Assembly (NCBI RefSeq): GCF_013403925.1
Contig: NZ_JABFDJ010000002.1
Coordinates: 186,001-250,000 of the forward strand
DNA from: Winogradskyella wichelsiae
GTDB lineage: Bacteria; Bacteroidota; Bacteroidia; Flavobacteriales; Flavobacteriaceae
Length of the DNA: 64,000 nt
Reading direction: 5' to 3'
The translations under genes were made by a program, and so were the position numbers. How positions within the stretch are numbered: the stretch's first letter is position 1; each line of letters begins with the position of its first letter. The notes under the pieces were generated by a model. It was not told the DNA's origin and did not search any database. It saw nothing but the letters and a program-made list of their open reading frames with translations. This document shows, in pieces, positions 1 through 8,101 of this stretch.

Positions 1-226
1 TATTTAAAGAATGATGTGGAAAACCAGCCAACTCAATTTCACTCTCACTACCCGCACCACGCTTGGTTAAAATAATATCTAAAATTTTAGACGCTTTAAC
101 AGCATCACTACCAAATGTTTCGTAAAAATCACCAACTCTAAACAATAACAATGCATCCGGATATTTCACCTTAATGGCATTATACTGTTTCATTAGTGGG
201 GTTACTTTTTTTGCGGATTTAGCCAA
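1..226 (-). CDS. mutS: DNA mismatch repair protein MutS, N-terminal fragment (runs off the left edge)
   Basis: Only the first 75 codons are present. The translation contains KVTPLMKQYNAIK, then LLFRVGDFYETFG and ILTKRG followed by LAGFPHH, which is the mismatch-recognition domain I of MutS with the conserved Phe-x-Glu (DFYETFG). MutS binds mismatches and recruits MutL. There is no ATG before residue 12. An in-frame stop lies just upstream, and the codon that restores the usual flavobacterial N-terminus (M-A-K-S-A-K-K-V-T-P-L) is a TTG at 226-224, so a TTG start is preferred over the internal ATG at 193. The family is certain; the start is inferred. Confidence 0.93.
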   Translation of the reverse strand, partial: MAKSAKKVTPLMKQYNAIKVKYPDALLLFRVGDFYETFGSDAVKASKILDIILTKRGAGSESEIELAGFPHHSLN

Positions 227-362
227 TGGTAATCTGGTTTTAAGTTATATTTTTGCCTTGAAAAATTTCAGAATTGCAAGTTTGCTAAATTACTTATATT
301 TTGAGGCTTATTAAAACCGAAAGACTAGAAGTTATTTACAGATATTGGTAATTACACTTTTC

Positions 363-395
363 AGACCTGCAAGGTTTTAAAAATCTGCCAGGTCT
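363..395. repeat. Imperfect palindrome (AGACCTG ... CAGGTCT)
   Basis: The arms AGACCTG (363-369) and CAGGTCT (389-395) are perfect inverted repeats around an A/T-rich centre containing CAAGGTTTTAAAA. It lies 15 bases before the TrmH-family start. From memory, AGACCT-GCAAGGTTTT palindromes are dispersed in many flavobacterial genomes; that is recalled knowledge and was not checked. It could act as an mRNA hairpin in the leader or simply be an intergenic repeat. Confidence 0.55.
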
Positions 396-409
396 CCAAA
401 ACGATAAAA

Positions 410-946
410 ATGCGTAAATTAAAAAACGAAGAACTAGACCGATTAGAAGTTTCAGAATTTAAAACCGCTGAAAAATCGCCAATCATTATTATACTCGATA
501 ATATTAGAAGCCTAAATAATATTGGTTCTGTGTTTAGAACTAGTGATGCTTTTTTAATCGAAAAAATCTATTTGTGTGGTATTACTGCACAACCTCCACA
601 TAACGACATTAGAAAAACAGCCCTAGGAAGTACAGAAACCGTGGATTGGGAATATGCAGAAAACACTTTAGATGTTATTGAGAAACTAAAGGCAGAAAGC
701 GTTAATATCTGTTCAATAGAGCAAGCTGAAAATGCTACGATGTTAAACAAATTTGCACCTCAACCTCATAAAAAATACGCTTTTGTATTTGGAAACGAAG
801 TAAAAGGTGTTGCACAAGATGTTGTGGACGCAAGTGATGTTGTGATTGAAATTCCGCAATACGGCACCAAACATTCCTTAAATATTTCTGTGAGTTGTGG
901 TGTGGTGATTTGGGATGTGTTTTCGAAGATAGAAGATAGAAGATAG
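410..946 (+). CDS. TrmH/SpoU-family RNA 2'-O-methyltransferase
   Basis: 178 residues, a stand-alone SPOUT methyltransferase domain. The three SpoU motifs are in order: motif 1 NIRSLNNIGSVFRTSDAF (residues about 31-48), motif 2 FVFGNEVKGV (about 125-134) and motif 3 IPQYGTKHSLNISVSCGV (about 147-164), which form the trefoil knot that binds S-adenosylmethionine. These enzymes methylate the ribose 2'-OH of tRNA or rRNA. There is no N-terminal substrate-binding domain of the RlmB type, so the target nucleotide cannot be called; tRNA is as likely as rRNA. It sits alone, divergent from mutS. Family confidence is high and substrate confidence is low. Confidence 0.93.
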   Translation: MRKLKNEELDRLEVSEFKTAEKSPIIIILDNIRSLNNIGSVFRTSDAFLIEKIYLCGITAQPPHNDIRKTALGSTETVDWEYAENTLDVIEKLKAESVNICSIEQAENATMLNKFAPQPHKKYAFVFGNEVKGVAQDVVDASDVVIEIPQYGTKHSLNISVSCGVVIWDVFSKIEDRR

Positions 947-1022
947 AAATTTTCTATTTAGGCTTTTATTTCTTGAATGAAGCTGAATAACTTCGCTTTT
1001 TATTTACCTTAATAAAAAACAA

Positions 1023-1676
1023 ATGAAAAACCCTTGGCCTACTAAAGCCGTAATGGAACAGATTTACGACAAGAAACTTTGGGGCGGAAAAGACTTTGAT
1101 TTTTATTCAGGTGAAGGTTCTCATCTTACAGAAATCACTCAACCTTATTTATATTCGGTTATTAGCTTCCTAAAATCTCATGATAATGATTTAGTGGTTT
1201 GCGATTTAGGTTGCGGCGATTTTAATATTGGAAAAAATTTAACCAAATACACTAAAACATATATTGCGGTTGATATTGTTGAAAGTCTTATTGAAAGAAA
1301 TAAAACACTTTTTAAAAATGAAAATTTAGAATTTCATTGTTTAAACATTGTAGAAGACGAACTTCCTAAAGCAGATTGTGCGATTATAAGACAAGTACTT
1401 CAACACTTATCGAATTCTGAAATACTTAAGATTGTAGAGAAATTAAAAAACTATAAATACATTATACTAACAGAACATTTACCTATAGGTGACTTTGAGG
1501 CTAATAAAGATAAAATTGCAAGCCAAGGCATTCGATTAAAACAAAATAGTGGTGTTGATCTATTGAAAGCACCTTTCAATTTAGAAATTAAAAAAGAAAA
1601 ACAATTAGCTGAAACTATTTTAAAAAACAGTAAAATAGCTACAAAATTGCAAATCTTACAAACTACCAACCTTTAA
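1023..1676 (+). CDS. Class I SAM-dependent methyltransferase
   Basis: 217 residues. Motif I of the Rossmann fold is DLGCGDFNIG (residues 61-70), the acidic end of strand 2 is IAVDIVESLIERN (about 81-93), and post-motif DCAIIRQVLQHLSNSEI (about 118-134) resembles small-molecule methyltransferases of the UbiE/Methyltransf_23 type. The substrate is unknown. There is no signal peptide or membrane segment, so it is cytosolic. Its 76-base distance from the TrmH gene suggests independent or loosely coupled expression. The product is certain only at superfamily level. Confidence 0.85.
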   Translation: MKNPWPTKAVMEQIYDKKLWGGKDFDFYSGEGSHLTEITQPYLYSVISFLKSHDNDLVVCDLGCGDFNIGKNLTKYTKTYIAVDIVESLIERNKTLFKNENLEFHCLNIVEDELPKADCAIIRQVLQHLSNSEILKIVEKLKNYKYIILTEHLPIGDFEANKDKIASQGIRLKQNSGVDLLKAPFNLEIKKEKQLAETILKNSKIATKLQILQTTNL

Positions 1677-1724
1677 ATATAAACCTCTACATATAATTAA
1701 AGCAAAGCACCGAAGCAAATACAT

Positions 1725-2165
1725 TTAACGCACCCTACTTTTCTTAAAGAAACCTTGCTTCATGCGTTCTGAGTATGTTCTTGTTTTTCCAGATTCTGGA
1801 TTAGCTCCTTTATCTATCTCAATATTTAAATTAGATTCTTCTTGATTTGGAATACTATCCTCAATTGTTGATTCAATTTCCTTTAACAATATAGTATCTT
1901 CAGAAATAACAACCTCACTCACATCTGTTATTTCCGCCAGTTTTTCATCTACTTTTTCTTCATCTTTTTCTTCATCTTTTTCTTCTTCTTCTTTTTCTGG
2001 AATAAAATCAACTTGTTTAAACTTATCGAAATCGCCAATTATATCATCGAATTCTTCGGTAAAAACATATTCATTCTCTTCACTCGGGCTAACCCTAAAT
2101 GAATTAAACTTTTTTTTCCTTTCATTCAAAATCCTAATTAACTCTGACTTAATAATAATAACCAT
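1725..2165 (-). CDS. Hypothetical acidic low-complexity protein
   Basis: 146 residues, not recognised. The N-terminus (IIKSELIRILNERKKK) is basic and probably helical. The middle (about 55-75) is a run of Glu, Asp and Lys built from DEEK repeats encoded by a 12-base tandem repeat. The C-terminus (SERMKQGFFKKSRVR) is strongly basic. There is no signal peptide or membrane segment. It is divergently transcribed from the roadblock/LC7 pair, so a functional link is possible but unproven. The charged ends and disordered middle suggest a linker or nucleic-acid or protein-binding role; I do not assign one. Confidence 0.7.
   Translation of the reverse strand: MVIIIKSELIRILNERKKKFNSFRVSPSEENEYVFTEEFDDIIGDFDKFKQVDFIPEKEEEEKDEEKDEEKVDEKLAEITDVSEVVISEDTILLKEIESTIEDSIPNQEESNLNIEIDKGANPESGKTRTYSERMKQGFFKKSRVR
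1953..1982. repeat. 12-base tandem repeat inside a coding region
   Basis: The unit TTTTTCTTCATC occurs twice back to back (1953-1964, 1965-1976), with a third partial copy from 1977. It encodes DEEK units on the minus strand. Because the unit is a multiple of three, copy-number change would alter protein length without a frameshift. Confidence 0.75.
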
Positions 2166-2266
2166 TCTTGAAATATTTTAAAAATCAAAAGTAGTAGTTT
2201 TTTTTAATATTTAGACACATCTACGTGAGTTAAATATTACAAATTATGTTTTTTTGTCTGAAAAAA

Positions 2267-2296
2267 TTGCATTTCATAGGATTTATATTACTTTTG
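2267..2296 (+). promoter_or_regulatory. Bacteroidota-type promoter of the roadblock pair
   Basis: TTG at 2267-2269, a 19-base spacer, then TACTTTTG at 2289-2296, an exact match to the TAnnTTTG -7 element. Transcription should begin near 2303, only about 17 bases before ATG 2320. This excludes an upstream TTG start at 2254 that would lie in front of the promoter. Confidence 0.7.
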
Positions 2297-2319
2297 TCGA
2301 AGAAAATTACAATAATAAA

Positions 2320-2637
2320 ATGATTAATCTAGATAAAGTAAAACAAGATACAGGTGCCACCATCGCAATACTGATGGATGAAAACGGCAAATTATTAGAC
2401 TCTACAACCACTGATTACGCAGAAAATTTTGCCCTCATGGCAGAAACGGCATTCTCCATGTGCAACGATTTGTTAAATGACTTAAAAAACAGTGATCTAC
2501 AACAATTGATTGCAAAATCAGATGAACATTACTTTATAATAAATAAATTAAAATCTAATTCTTTTTTATTAATAACATCTAGTGACTTATCAAAATTAGG
2601 CTTATTAATAAAATACATGAGCTCATTAAATAAATAA
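2320..2637 (+). CDS. Roadblock/LC7-like small protein
   Basis: 105 residues from ATG 2320, chosen because a well-formed promoter lies between this codon and the more distal in-frame TTG at 2254. The pattern GATIAILMDENGKLLDSTT, then a central helix (ALMAETAFSMCNDLL), then an edge strand FIINKLKSNSFLLITSS fits the roadblock/LC7 fold, which is found in MglB and other regulators of small GTPases. The helix-strand-strand order is visible; the family call rests on general resemblance. A second protein of the same type follows 29 bases downstream. No Ras-like GTPase partner (MglA) is in the window. Confidence 0.68.
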   Translation: MINLDKVKQDTGATIAILMDENGKLLDSTTTDYAENFALMAETAFSMCNDLLNDLKNSDLQQLIAKSDEHYFIINKLKSNSFLLITSSDLSKLGLLIKYMSSLNK

Positions 2638-2666
2638 CCTTAATTTCTAATTAAAAATAACCAATT

Positions 2667-3041
2667 ATGTCAAATTTTTTAAATCAATTTACAAAAGACG
2701 TTGAAGCCAACTTACCTGGATTTATCGCAGTATGTGTTACTGAAGTTAGTACAGGTATCTGCTACGTATCTCACTCAGTTAAGGCTGATTTTGATCCTGA
2801 AATAGCAGCTGCATTTAACTTAGAGGTAGTAAAAGCAAAGAAAAATGCAATAAGCCAACTTGGTTTAGACAGTAAGATTCAAGATATTCTTATTACATTA
2901 GACAATCAAATTCACATAATTGATGTTTCTGAAAATGGTGAATATTTTATATACTTAGCTGTGGATTCATCTAAAGCCAACTTAGGTATGACTAGAGCGT
3001 TATTAAAAAAATACAAGAAAGATATAGTTAGCGAACTATAG
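2667..3041 (+). CDS. Second small protein of roadblock/LC7-like type
   Basis: 124 residues. It has strand segments GFIAVCVTEVSTGICYVSHS (about 18-37) and IQDILITLDNQIHIIDVS (about 71-88), a helix between them, FIYLAVDSSKANLGMTRALL (about 94-113), and a C-terminal basic helix. The arrangement matches the roadblock fold and the upstream gene, so the two could form a heterodimer. It is co-transcribed with that gene and ends before a strong terminator. Function is unknown; regulation of a GTPase is a family-based inference only. Confidence 0.65.
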   Translation: MSNFLNQFTKDVEANLPGFIAVCVTEVSTGICYVSHSVKADFDPEIAAAFNLEVVKAKKNAISQLGLDSKIQDILITLDNQIHIIDVSENGEYFIYLAVDSSKANLGMTRALLKKYKKDIVSEL

Positions 3042-3059
3042 TATTCTACAAAAGCAAGC

Positions 3060-3096
3060 ATGGGATTAGATAAATAATTTATTTAATCCCATTTTA
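3060..3096 (+). terminator. Intrinsic terminator of the roadblock pair
   Basis: ATGGGATTA (3060-3068) pairs perfectly with TAATCCCAT (3084-3092) and is followed by TTTATT. It may work in both directions, because folK ends just downstream on the other strand. Confidence 0.75.
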
Positions 3097-3107
3097 TTGT
3101 TTACAAT

Positions 3108-4235
3108 TTAAATGGTTATCTCATTAAGTAACCATAAATAATCTTCACGAGATTTTACAAAATCCTTATCTGAAATATCAATAATCTTGACATTCATATC
3201 TTGTTGACTCTTTAAAAATTCAAGATAACCAGCGTTTATTTTTTCGAGATAATCGTCTTTAATATCCTTCTCGTAATTGCGCCCACGTTTTTTTATATTA
3301 GCTTGTAAACGTTCTGTATTTTGATACAGATAAATGTACAAATCTGGCTTAGCAATATCTTTATAGACTTGGTAAAATAATTTTCGGTATAATCTAAATT
3401 CATCTTCTTGCAAAGTAATCTTAGAAAAAATTAAAGACTTAAAGACATCATAATCACTTACCATAAAATCTTTAAATAAGTCGAGTTGCGATAAATCGTC
3501 ACTAATTTGTTGGTAGCGATCTGCTAAAAAAGACATTTCTAAAGTAAAGGCATAACGCTCTGGTTCTTTATAGAATTTTGGTAGAAATGGATTATCTGCA
3601 AAACGTTCTAAAATTAGTTTTGCATTAAAGTCCTTGGCTATCTTATTTGCTAAACTAGTTTTACCAGCACCAATATTTCCCTCAATAGCTATATAACTGC
3701 GGTTATTAAAAGTGTATGCTTTTCCTGGATTTTCTAAGCAAAAATTTAAAGGTTCAATTTCAGAATCATCATTACATTCTGAAAGTAATAATTCAACAGA
3801 TTTCTTCAAAACAGGATGTACAAAATCTTTTGAAATATCTAAAAGTGGTTCTAAAACAAATTTTCGTTTATGTAATTCTAGATGCGGAATCGTTAACATT
3901 TTTTCTTCAAGGATTTCATCTTCGAAAAATAAAATATCTAAATCAACTTCACGAGACTCATAACCTTTGGTCATTTTTGGTTTTCGTCCTAATGCTACTT
4001 CAATGGTTTGAAGTTCTTTCAGTACTTTTTTAGGTTTTAGATCCGTTTCTACCGCAATACAAGCATTATAAAAATCATCTCCTTCAAATCCAAAAGCAGG
4101 TGTTTTATAGACCTTAGAAATTTTCACCACTACACCAATACATTTAAAGACCGCATTAATAGCTAATTGCAAATACTGCAATTTATTGCCTTTATTACTT
4201 CCTAATGCGATGTGAATGGTTTTGGTTGGCTTCAT
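3108..4235 (-). CDS. folK: FolK-deoxynucleoside kinase fusion protein
   Basis: 375 residues with two enzymes in one chain. Residues 1 to about 150 are 6-hydroxymethyl-7,8-dihydropterin pyrophosphokinase: ALGSNKGNK near the start, TPAFGFEGDDFYNA, and the signature REVDLDILFF (95-104). This is the step before dihydropteroate synthase in folate synthesis. Residues about 179-375 are a deoxynucleoside kinase of the dCK/dGK type: P-loop GNIGAGKT (186-193), ERFADNPFL, SDYDVFKSL and the lid region KKRGRNYEKDI. A linker of about 25 residues joins them. Each domain has its hallmark residues, so both are probably active. The start ATG fits the usual FolK N-terminus. It stands alone, convergent with the roadblock genes. 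Confidence 0.93.
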   Translation of the reverse strand: MKPTKTIHIALGSNKGNKLQYLQLAINAVFKCIGVVVKISKVYKTPAFGFEGDDFYNACIAVETDLKPKKVLKELQTIEVALGRKPKMTKGYESREVDLDILFFEDEILEEKMLTIPHLELHKRKFVLEPLLDISKDFVHPVLKKSVELLLSECNDDSEIEPLNFCLENPGKAYTFNNRSYIAIEGNIGAGKTSLANKIAKDFNAKLILERFADNPFLPKFYKEPERYAFTLEMSFLADRYQQISDDLSQLDLFKDFMVSDYDVFKSLIFSKITLQEDEFRLYRKLFYQVYKDIAKPDLYIYLYQNTERLQANIKKRGRNYEKDIKDDYLEKINAGYLEFLKSQQDMNVKIIDISDKDFVKSREDYLWLLNEITI

Positions 4236-4391
4236 AAATAGATGCGGATTCTATGCAGAATCTAGATAAACAAAATAACTAAAACAAAATCTATTATACT
4301 AATGATTTAAGGACAGTTCTTTTAAAAATAAAATCTTTTGCTTTTCATCATACTTTTCTAATCTAGAGTAAAACTTAAGCATTAGTCGCTC

Positions 4392-4420
4392 TTGCAACAG
4401 AATCAAATTCTATATCTTTA
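4392..4420 (+). promoter_or_regulatory. Probable promoter of the YhhQ-type transporter
   Basis: TTG at 4392-4394, an 18-base spacer, and TATCTTTA at 4413-4420 (one mismatch to TAnnTTTG), 27 bases before the ATG. Confidence 0.5.
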
Positions 4421-4447
4421 CAGAAAACAACTTATAACCACAGCTTA

Positions 4448-5152
4448 ATGACATTAAGAGACAAACTTTTAGCACAACGCATTTATCTCTTACTCGGTAG
4501 CCTTTTTATTACATCGCTTGTCGTTTCAAATTTAATATTTCAAAAATTCTTTTATTGGTACCCGCTAGACGTAGAAATATTCGGTTCTAAATTATTTGAA
4601 ATTTCTGTCGGAATACTTCCCTACCCTATCACTTTTCTAATTACCGATTTAATTAGTGAGATTTATGGAAAAAAACGAGCCAATGATATTGTCGTTGTTG
4701 GTATTTTTGCTTCCTTATTTTCATTATTAATAATTTTTATTTCAAGCAATGTGCCGGCCACAGAATGGTCTTATGTAGACAATAAAATGTTTGATACCGT
4801 TTTTGGAAACACCACTATTGCTGTTTTTGCAAGTATGCTAACTTATCTGTTTGCCCAATTTATAGATATTCAAATTTATCATTTTTGGAAACGTGTTACC
4901 AAAGGCAAACACTTATGGATTCGTAACAATTTTTCCACATGGTTTTCTCAATTTATAGATACCTTTACTATTGTCTTTTTACTTTGCAGCTTTGACATTA
5001 TAGATTGGGCTAATTTTAAAGGCTTACTTTTAAGTGGTTTTATTTTTAAAGTTATTGTCGCCATATTAGACACTCCATTTTTATATTTTGGAGTCTATTT
5101 ATTCAGAAAACGTTTCAATTTAAAAGTGAATCAAGAACTAAATTTACTATAG
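4448..5152 (+). CDS. Queuosine precursor transporter, YhhQ (VUT) family
   Basis: 234 residues, an inner-membrane protein with about six hydrophobic segments. It carries the family's conserved core: SNLIFQKFF, ILPYPITFLITDLISEIYGKKRA (about 57-79) and AQFIDIQIYHFWKR with IRNNFSTWFSQFIDT (about 136-173). Members import 7-cyano- or 7-aminomethyl-7-deazaguanine for the queuosine modification of tRNA. No queuosine biosynthesis gene is in the window. Length is normal for the family. The family assignment is strong; the exact substrate is inferred. Confidence 0.9.
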   Translation: MTLRDKLLAQRIYLLLGSLFITSLVVSNLIFQKFFYWYPLDVEIFGSKLFEISVGILPYPITFLITDLISEIYGKKRANDIVVVGIFASLFSLLIIFISSNVPATEWSYVDNKMFDTVFGNTTIAVFASMLTYLFAQFIDIQIYHFWKRVTKGKHLWIRNNFSTWFSQFIDTFTIVFLLCSFDIIDWANFKGLLLSGFIFKVIVAILDTPFLYFGVYLFRKRFNLKVNQELNLL

Positions 5153-5223
5153 TTAGAATTTTAGCCTGAACAAACAGACGCGTATAAATAGATTCTTAAA
5201 TCATTAAAATCTTCTTAAACTTA

Positions 5224-5254
5224 TTGACAATAGAAACTTTTATGCAGAAATTTG
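5224..5254 (+). promoter_or_regulatory. Probable promoter of the AsmA-like gene
   Basis: TTG at 5224-5226, a 20-base spacer, and GAAATTTG at 5247-5254 (one mismatch to TAnnTTTG), leaving a leader of about 40 bases. Confidence 0.5.
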
Positions 5255-5299
5255 CGTATCTAGTACTGAGAAGTTATTTTACCAATCCAAACACAGCTT

Positions 5300-7987
5300 A
5301 TGAAAAAATTTTTGAAAATTATCGGAATCGTATTAATCTTTTTTATTGCAATTCTTGTAGCGATACCTTTTGTCTTAGAATCTAAAATAGATACGATTGT
5401 TCAAAATTATGCAGATGAAAACCTAAATGCCGATTTATCTTTTGATGATATTAGTCTTAGTCTTATAAGCAGTTTTCCGCAAGCTGAGGTTAGTATAGAA
5501 AATTTAAAAGTAATAAATAGAGCACCTTTTGCAGGAGAAAGTTTAGCGATAGCGAAATCAATTTCTTTTGAAATGGGAATGATGCAACTATTAAAAGGAA
5601 CAGAAGATCCTTTAGAAATCAATGAAATTATTGCTAACGAATTACTTTTGGTTATAAAAACTAATAAAACAGGAGCCGTAAATTACGATATAGTAAAAGA
5701 AAGCGAAACGACTACTGAAACACCAACAGAAACTGAAAGTTCAGCTGGTTTTAGTTTTGATATTGATAACTACGAATTAAACAATAGTGCCTTTACATAT
5801 ATAGACGAAACATCTAATATGGCATTTTATCTTACAGAAATTAACCATAAAGGAACAGGTATTTTCTCTGGTGGAAAGTCGGAATTAGACACCAATACAG
5901 ATGCAAATGTTAGTTTTGTAATGGATAGTACCTCTTACCTAAATAACACTCATATTAAATTAGATGCATTAATTGATCTAGATTTAGAGCAACAAAAATA
6001 TACGTTTAAAGAGAACAAAGCCTACATTAATGCATTACCATTAGAGTTTGATGGCTATATACAATTAGTGGAAGCAGGACAACAAATAGATATTTCTTTT
6101 AAAAATCCAGGATCAACTTTTAAAGATTTTTTAGCAATAATACCGGAAGCTTATGCTAAAGATGTTGCTGAAGTAAATACTACAGGAAACTTTTCATTTA
6201 CAGGAATCGTAAAAGGACTGGTATCTGAAGAGACAATCCCTACTTTAGATATTAATTTACTTTCTGAAAATGCTTCTTTCAAATTTCCACAACTTCCAAA
6301 AAGCGTTAAAAATATTGGCATAGATGTCTCAGTAAAAAACACAACTGGAAATGTAGATGACACCTTTGTTAATATTGACAAGTTAAATTTTCAAATTGAT
6401 GAAGATATTTTTAAAGCAGAAGCCTCTATTAAAAATTTAACTAAAAACATGTTGGTCGCAGCCAAATTAGATGGTTCTTTAAATTTAGCTAATATCACCA
6501 AATCATACCCAGTTGAGTTAGATAATGAACTTAGTGGTATTTTAAAAGCGAACATAAGCACCTCTTTTGATATGGATGCTATTGAAACTAATGCTTACCA
6601 ACGAATTAAAAGTGTTGGTAATGTATCTTTATCTAATTTTGTATTTTCTTCAGATGACATCTTAAATCCGATTCAAATTAATAAAGCAGACTTAAGCTTT
6701 AAACCAGGAACCGTAAGTTTAAATAGTTTTGATGCTTTAACTGGTAAAAGTGATTTTTCTGCAACAGGAACCATCAATAATTTACTCGGTTTTATGTTAA
6801 GTGATAAAAACTTGGAAGGAAATTTCAACTTAAACTCTAACACGTTTGCACTTTCAGATTTTATGTCTGAAGATACTGTTACTACTGAAACAGAAACTTC
6901 TACTAATAACAAATCAAACGAAACTGCAGCTATTGCAGAAGCCCTTAAAATCCCTGCCTTTTTAGATTGTACCATAACCGCCAATGCTAAAACCGTTATT
7001 TACGATAATCTAAACTTGAAAAACGTAAAAGGTCAATTGGTAATAAAAGACCAAACAGCGAGTCTTAACAATATGACTACAGATATTTTTAATGGTCAGT
7101 TAGGAATTACAGGTAATGTTTCTACTAAAGGAGAAAAACCTACGTTTAATATGAAGCTTGGAATGCAAAATTTTGACATTTCACAATCCTTTTCTGATCT
7201 AGAAATGCTAAAAGCATTAGCACCAATAGCAAAGGTATTACAAGGCAAATTTAATTCAACTATAGATATTAGTGGCTTATTAGATGATAGTCTTTCCCCA
7301 GACTTAAGTACTATTTCTGGGAGTGCCTTGGCTAAAATTTTAACGGACAAAGTTGATACAAGTAACAGTCCTTTATTAACCAGCTTAGATAGCAAACTAG
7401 ATTTTATCGATTTTGACGGACTCAACTTAAAAGATATTGTTGCTAATTTAAGCTTTGAAAATGGTAATGTTTCTGTAAAACCATTTTCAATCAATTATAA
7501 AGATATTCCTATTGAGATTTCAGGTTCTCATAGTTTCACAAACGTTATGAATTATAGCGCTGTTTTACAAGTACCAGCTAAATATTTAGGAAGTGAAGTC
7601 AATCAATTAATAGGAAAAATTAACGATAGCGAAGTAAGTAACCTTACTGTTCCAATTACAGCAAACATTGGTGGTACATTTACGAGTCCAAATATAAAAA
7701 CAGACTTAACAAGTGGTGTAACAAACTTAACAAAACAATTAGTTGAAATTGAAAAGCAAAAATTAATTGGGCAAGGAAAAGATAAGGTTAAAGATCTATT
7801 GAGTGGCCTTGTTGGAGGAAGTTCTAATACAACTAAAACAGATTCTACAGCGACAACTACAGATGAAACCACAAAGCAAACCACAGAAGATAAAGTAAAA
7901 GAAGGTGTTGGTAGTATTTTAGGTGGATTATTAGGAGGTAGTAAAAAAAGCAACACTAATAAAACACAAGATTCGACCAAAAATTAA
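5300..7987 (+). CDS. AsmA-family protein
   Basis: 895 residues. An N-terminal membrane anchor (about 4-27, LKIIGIVLIFFIAILVAIPF) is followed by a long periplasmic region rich in beta strands. The opening VLESKIDTIVQNYADENLNADLSFDDISLSLISSFP is typical of AsmA/TamB-like proteins, with the AsmA_2-type repeat region near the C-terminus (about 590-790). Such proteins bridge the inner and outer membranes and are implicated in lipid transport and outer-membrane homeostasis. The last 65 residues are a Ser/Thr/Gly/Lys-rich disordered tail with two GG-L/V-GGS stretches. It sits alone between a promoter and a terminator. Confidence 0.9.
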   Translation: MKKFLKIIGIVLIFFIAILVAIPFVLESKIDTIVQNYADENLNADLSFDDISLSLISSFPQAEVSIENLKVINRAPFAGESLAIAKSISFEMGMMQLLKGTEDPLEINEIIANELLLVIKTNKTGAVNYDIVKESETTTETPTETESSAGFSFDIDNYELNNSAFTYIDETSNMAFYLTEINHKGTGIFSGGKSELDTNTDANVSFVMDSTSYLNNTHIKLDALIDLDLEQQKYTFKENKAYINALPLEFDGYIQLVEAGQQIDISFKNPGSTFKDFLAIIPEAYAKDVAEVNTTGNFSFTGIVKGLVSEETIPTLDINLLSENASFKFPQLPKSVKNIGIDVSVKNTTGNVDDTFVNIDKLNFQIDEDIFKAEASIKNLTKNMLVAAKLDGSLNLANITKSYPVELDNELSGILKANISTSFDMDAIETNAYQRIKSVGNVSLSNFVFSSDDILNPIQINKADLSFKPGTVSLNSFDALTGKSDFSATGTINNLLGFMLSDKNLEGNFNLNSNTFALSDFMSEDTVTTETETSTNNKSNETAAIAEALKIPAFLDCTITANAKTVIYDNLNLKNVKGQLVIKDQTASLNNMTTDIFNGQLGITGNVSTKGEKPTFNMKLGMQNFDISQSFSDLEMLKALAPIAKVLQGKFNSTIDISGLLDDSLSPDLSTISGSALAKILTDKVDTSNSPLLTSLDSKLDFIDFDGLNLKDIVANLSFENGNVSVKPFSINYKDIPIEISGSHSFTNVMNYSAVLQVPAKYLGSEVNQLIGKINDSEVSNLTVPITANIGGTFTSPNIKTDLTSGVTNLTKQLVEIEKQKLIGQGKDKVKDLLSGLVGGSSNTTKTDSTATTTDETTKQTTEDKVKEGVGSILGGLLGGSKKSNTNKTQDSTKN

Positions 7988-8019
7988 CCGTTCATCGCAT
8001 AAAATAAATAAATTTCCCT

Positions 8020-8048
8020 AAATTGTGTTAATAAATGCACAATTTTTT
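8020..8048 (+). terminator. Probable terminator of the AsmA-like gene
   Basis: AAATTGTG (8020-8027) pairs with CACAATTT (8038-8045), followed by a T run. The stem is A/T-rich, so it is moderate. Confidence 0.55.
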
Positions 8049-8101
8049 GGAATTCTTAATAATTAGGTTACATTGAAGGTTCACAAAATTTCAAAGGATA
8101 C

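Noticed and set aside
1953-1982. CRISPR-like or phase-variation repeat
   Set aside because: It is a 12-base in-frame coding repeat without spacers, and copy change would not shift the frame.
3712-4033. Plus-strand open frames opposite folK
   Set aside because: They lie wholly inside a well-supported gene on the other strand and show no domain pattern.
7096-7980. Minus-strand open frames opposite the AsmA-like gene
   Set aside because: Shadows of a low-GC coding region; there is no start context and the composition is unnatural.
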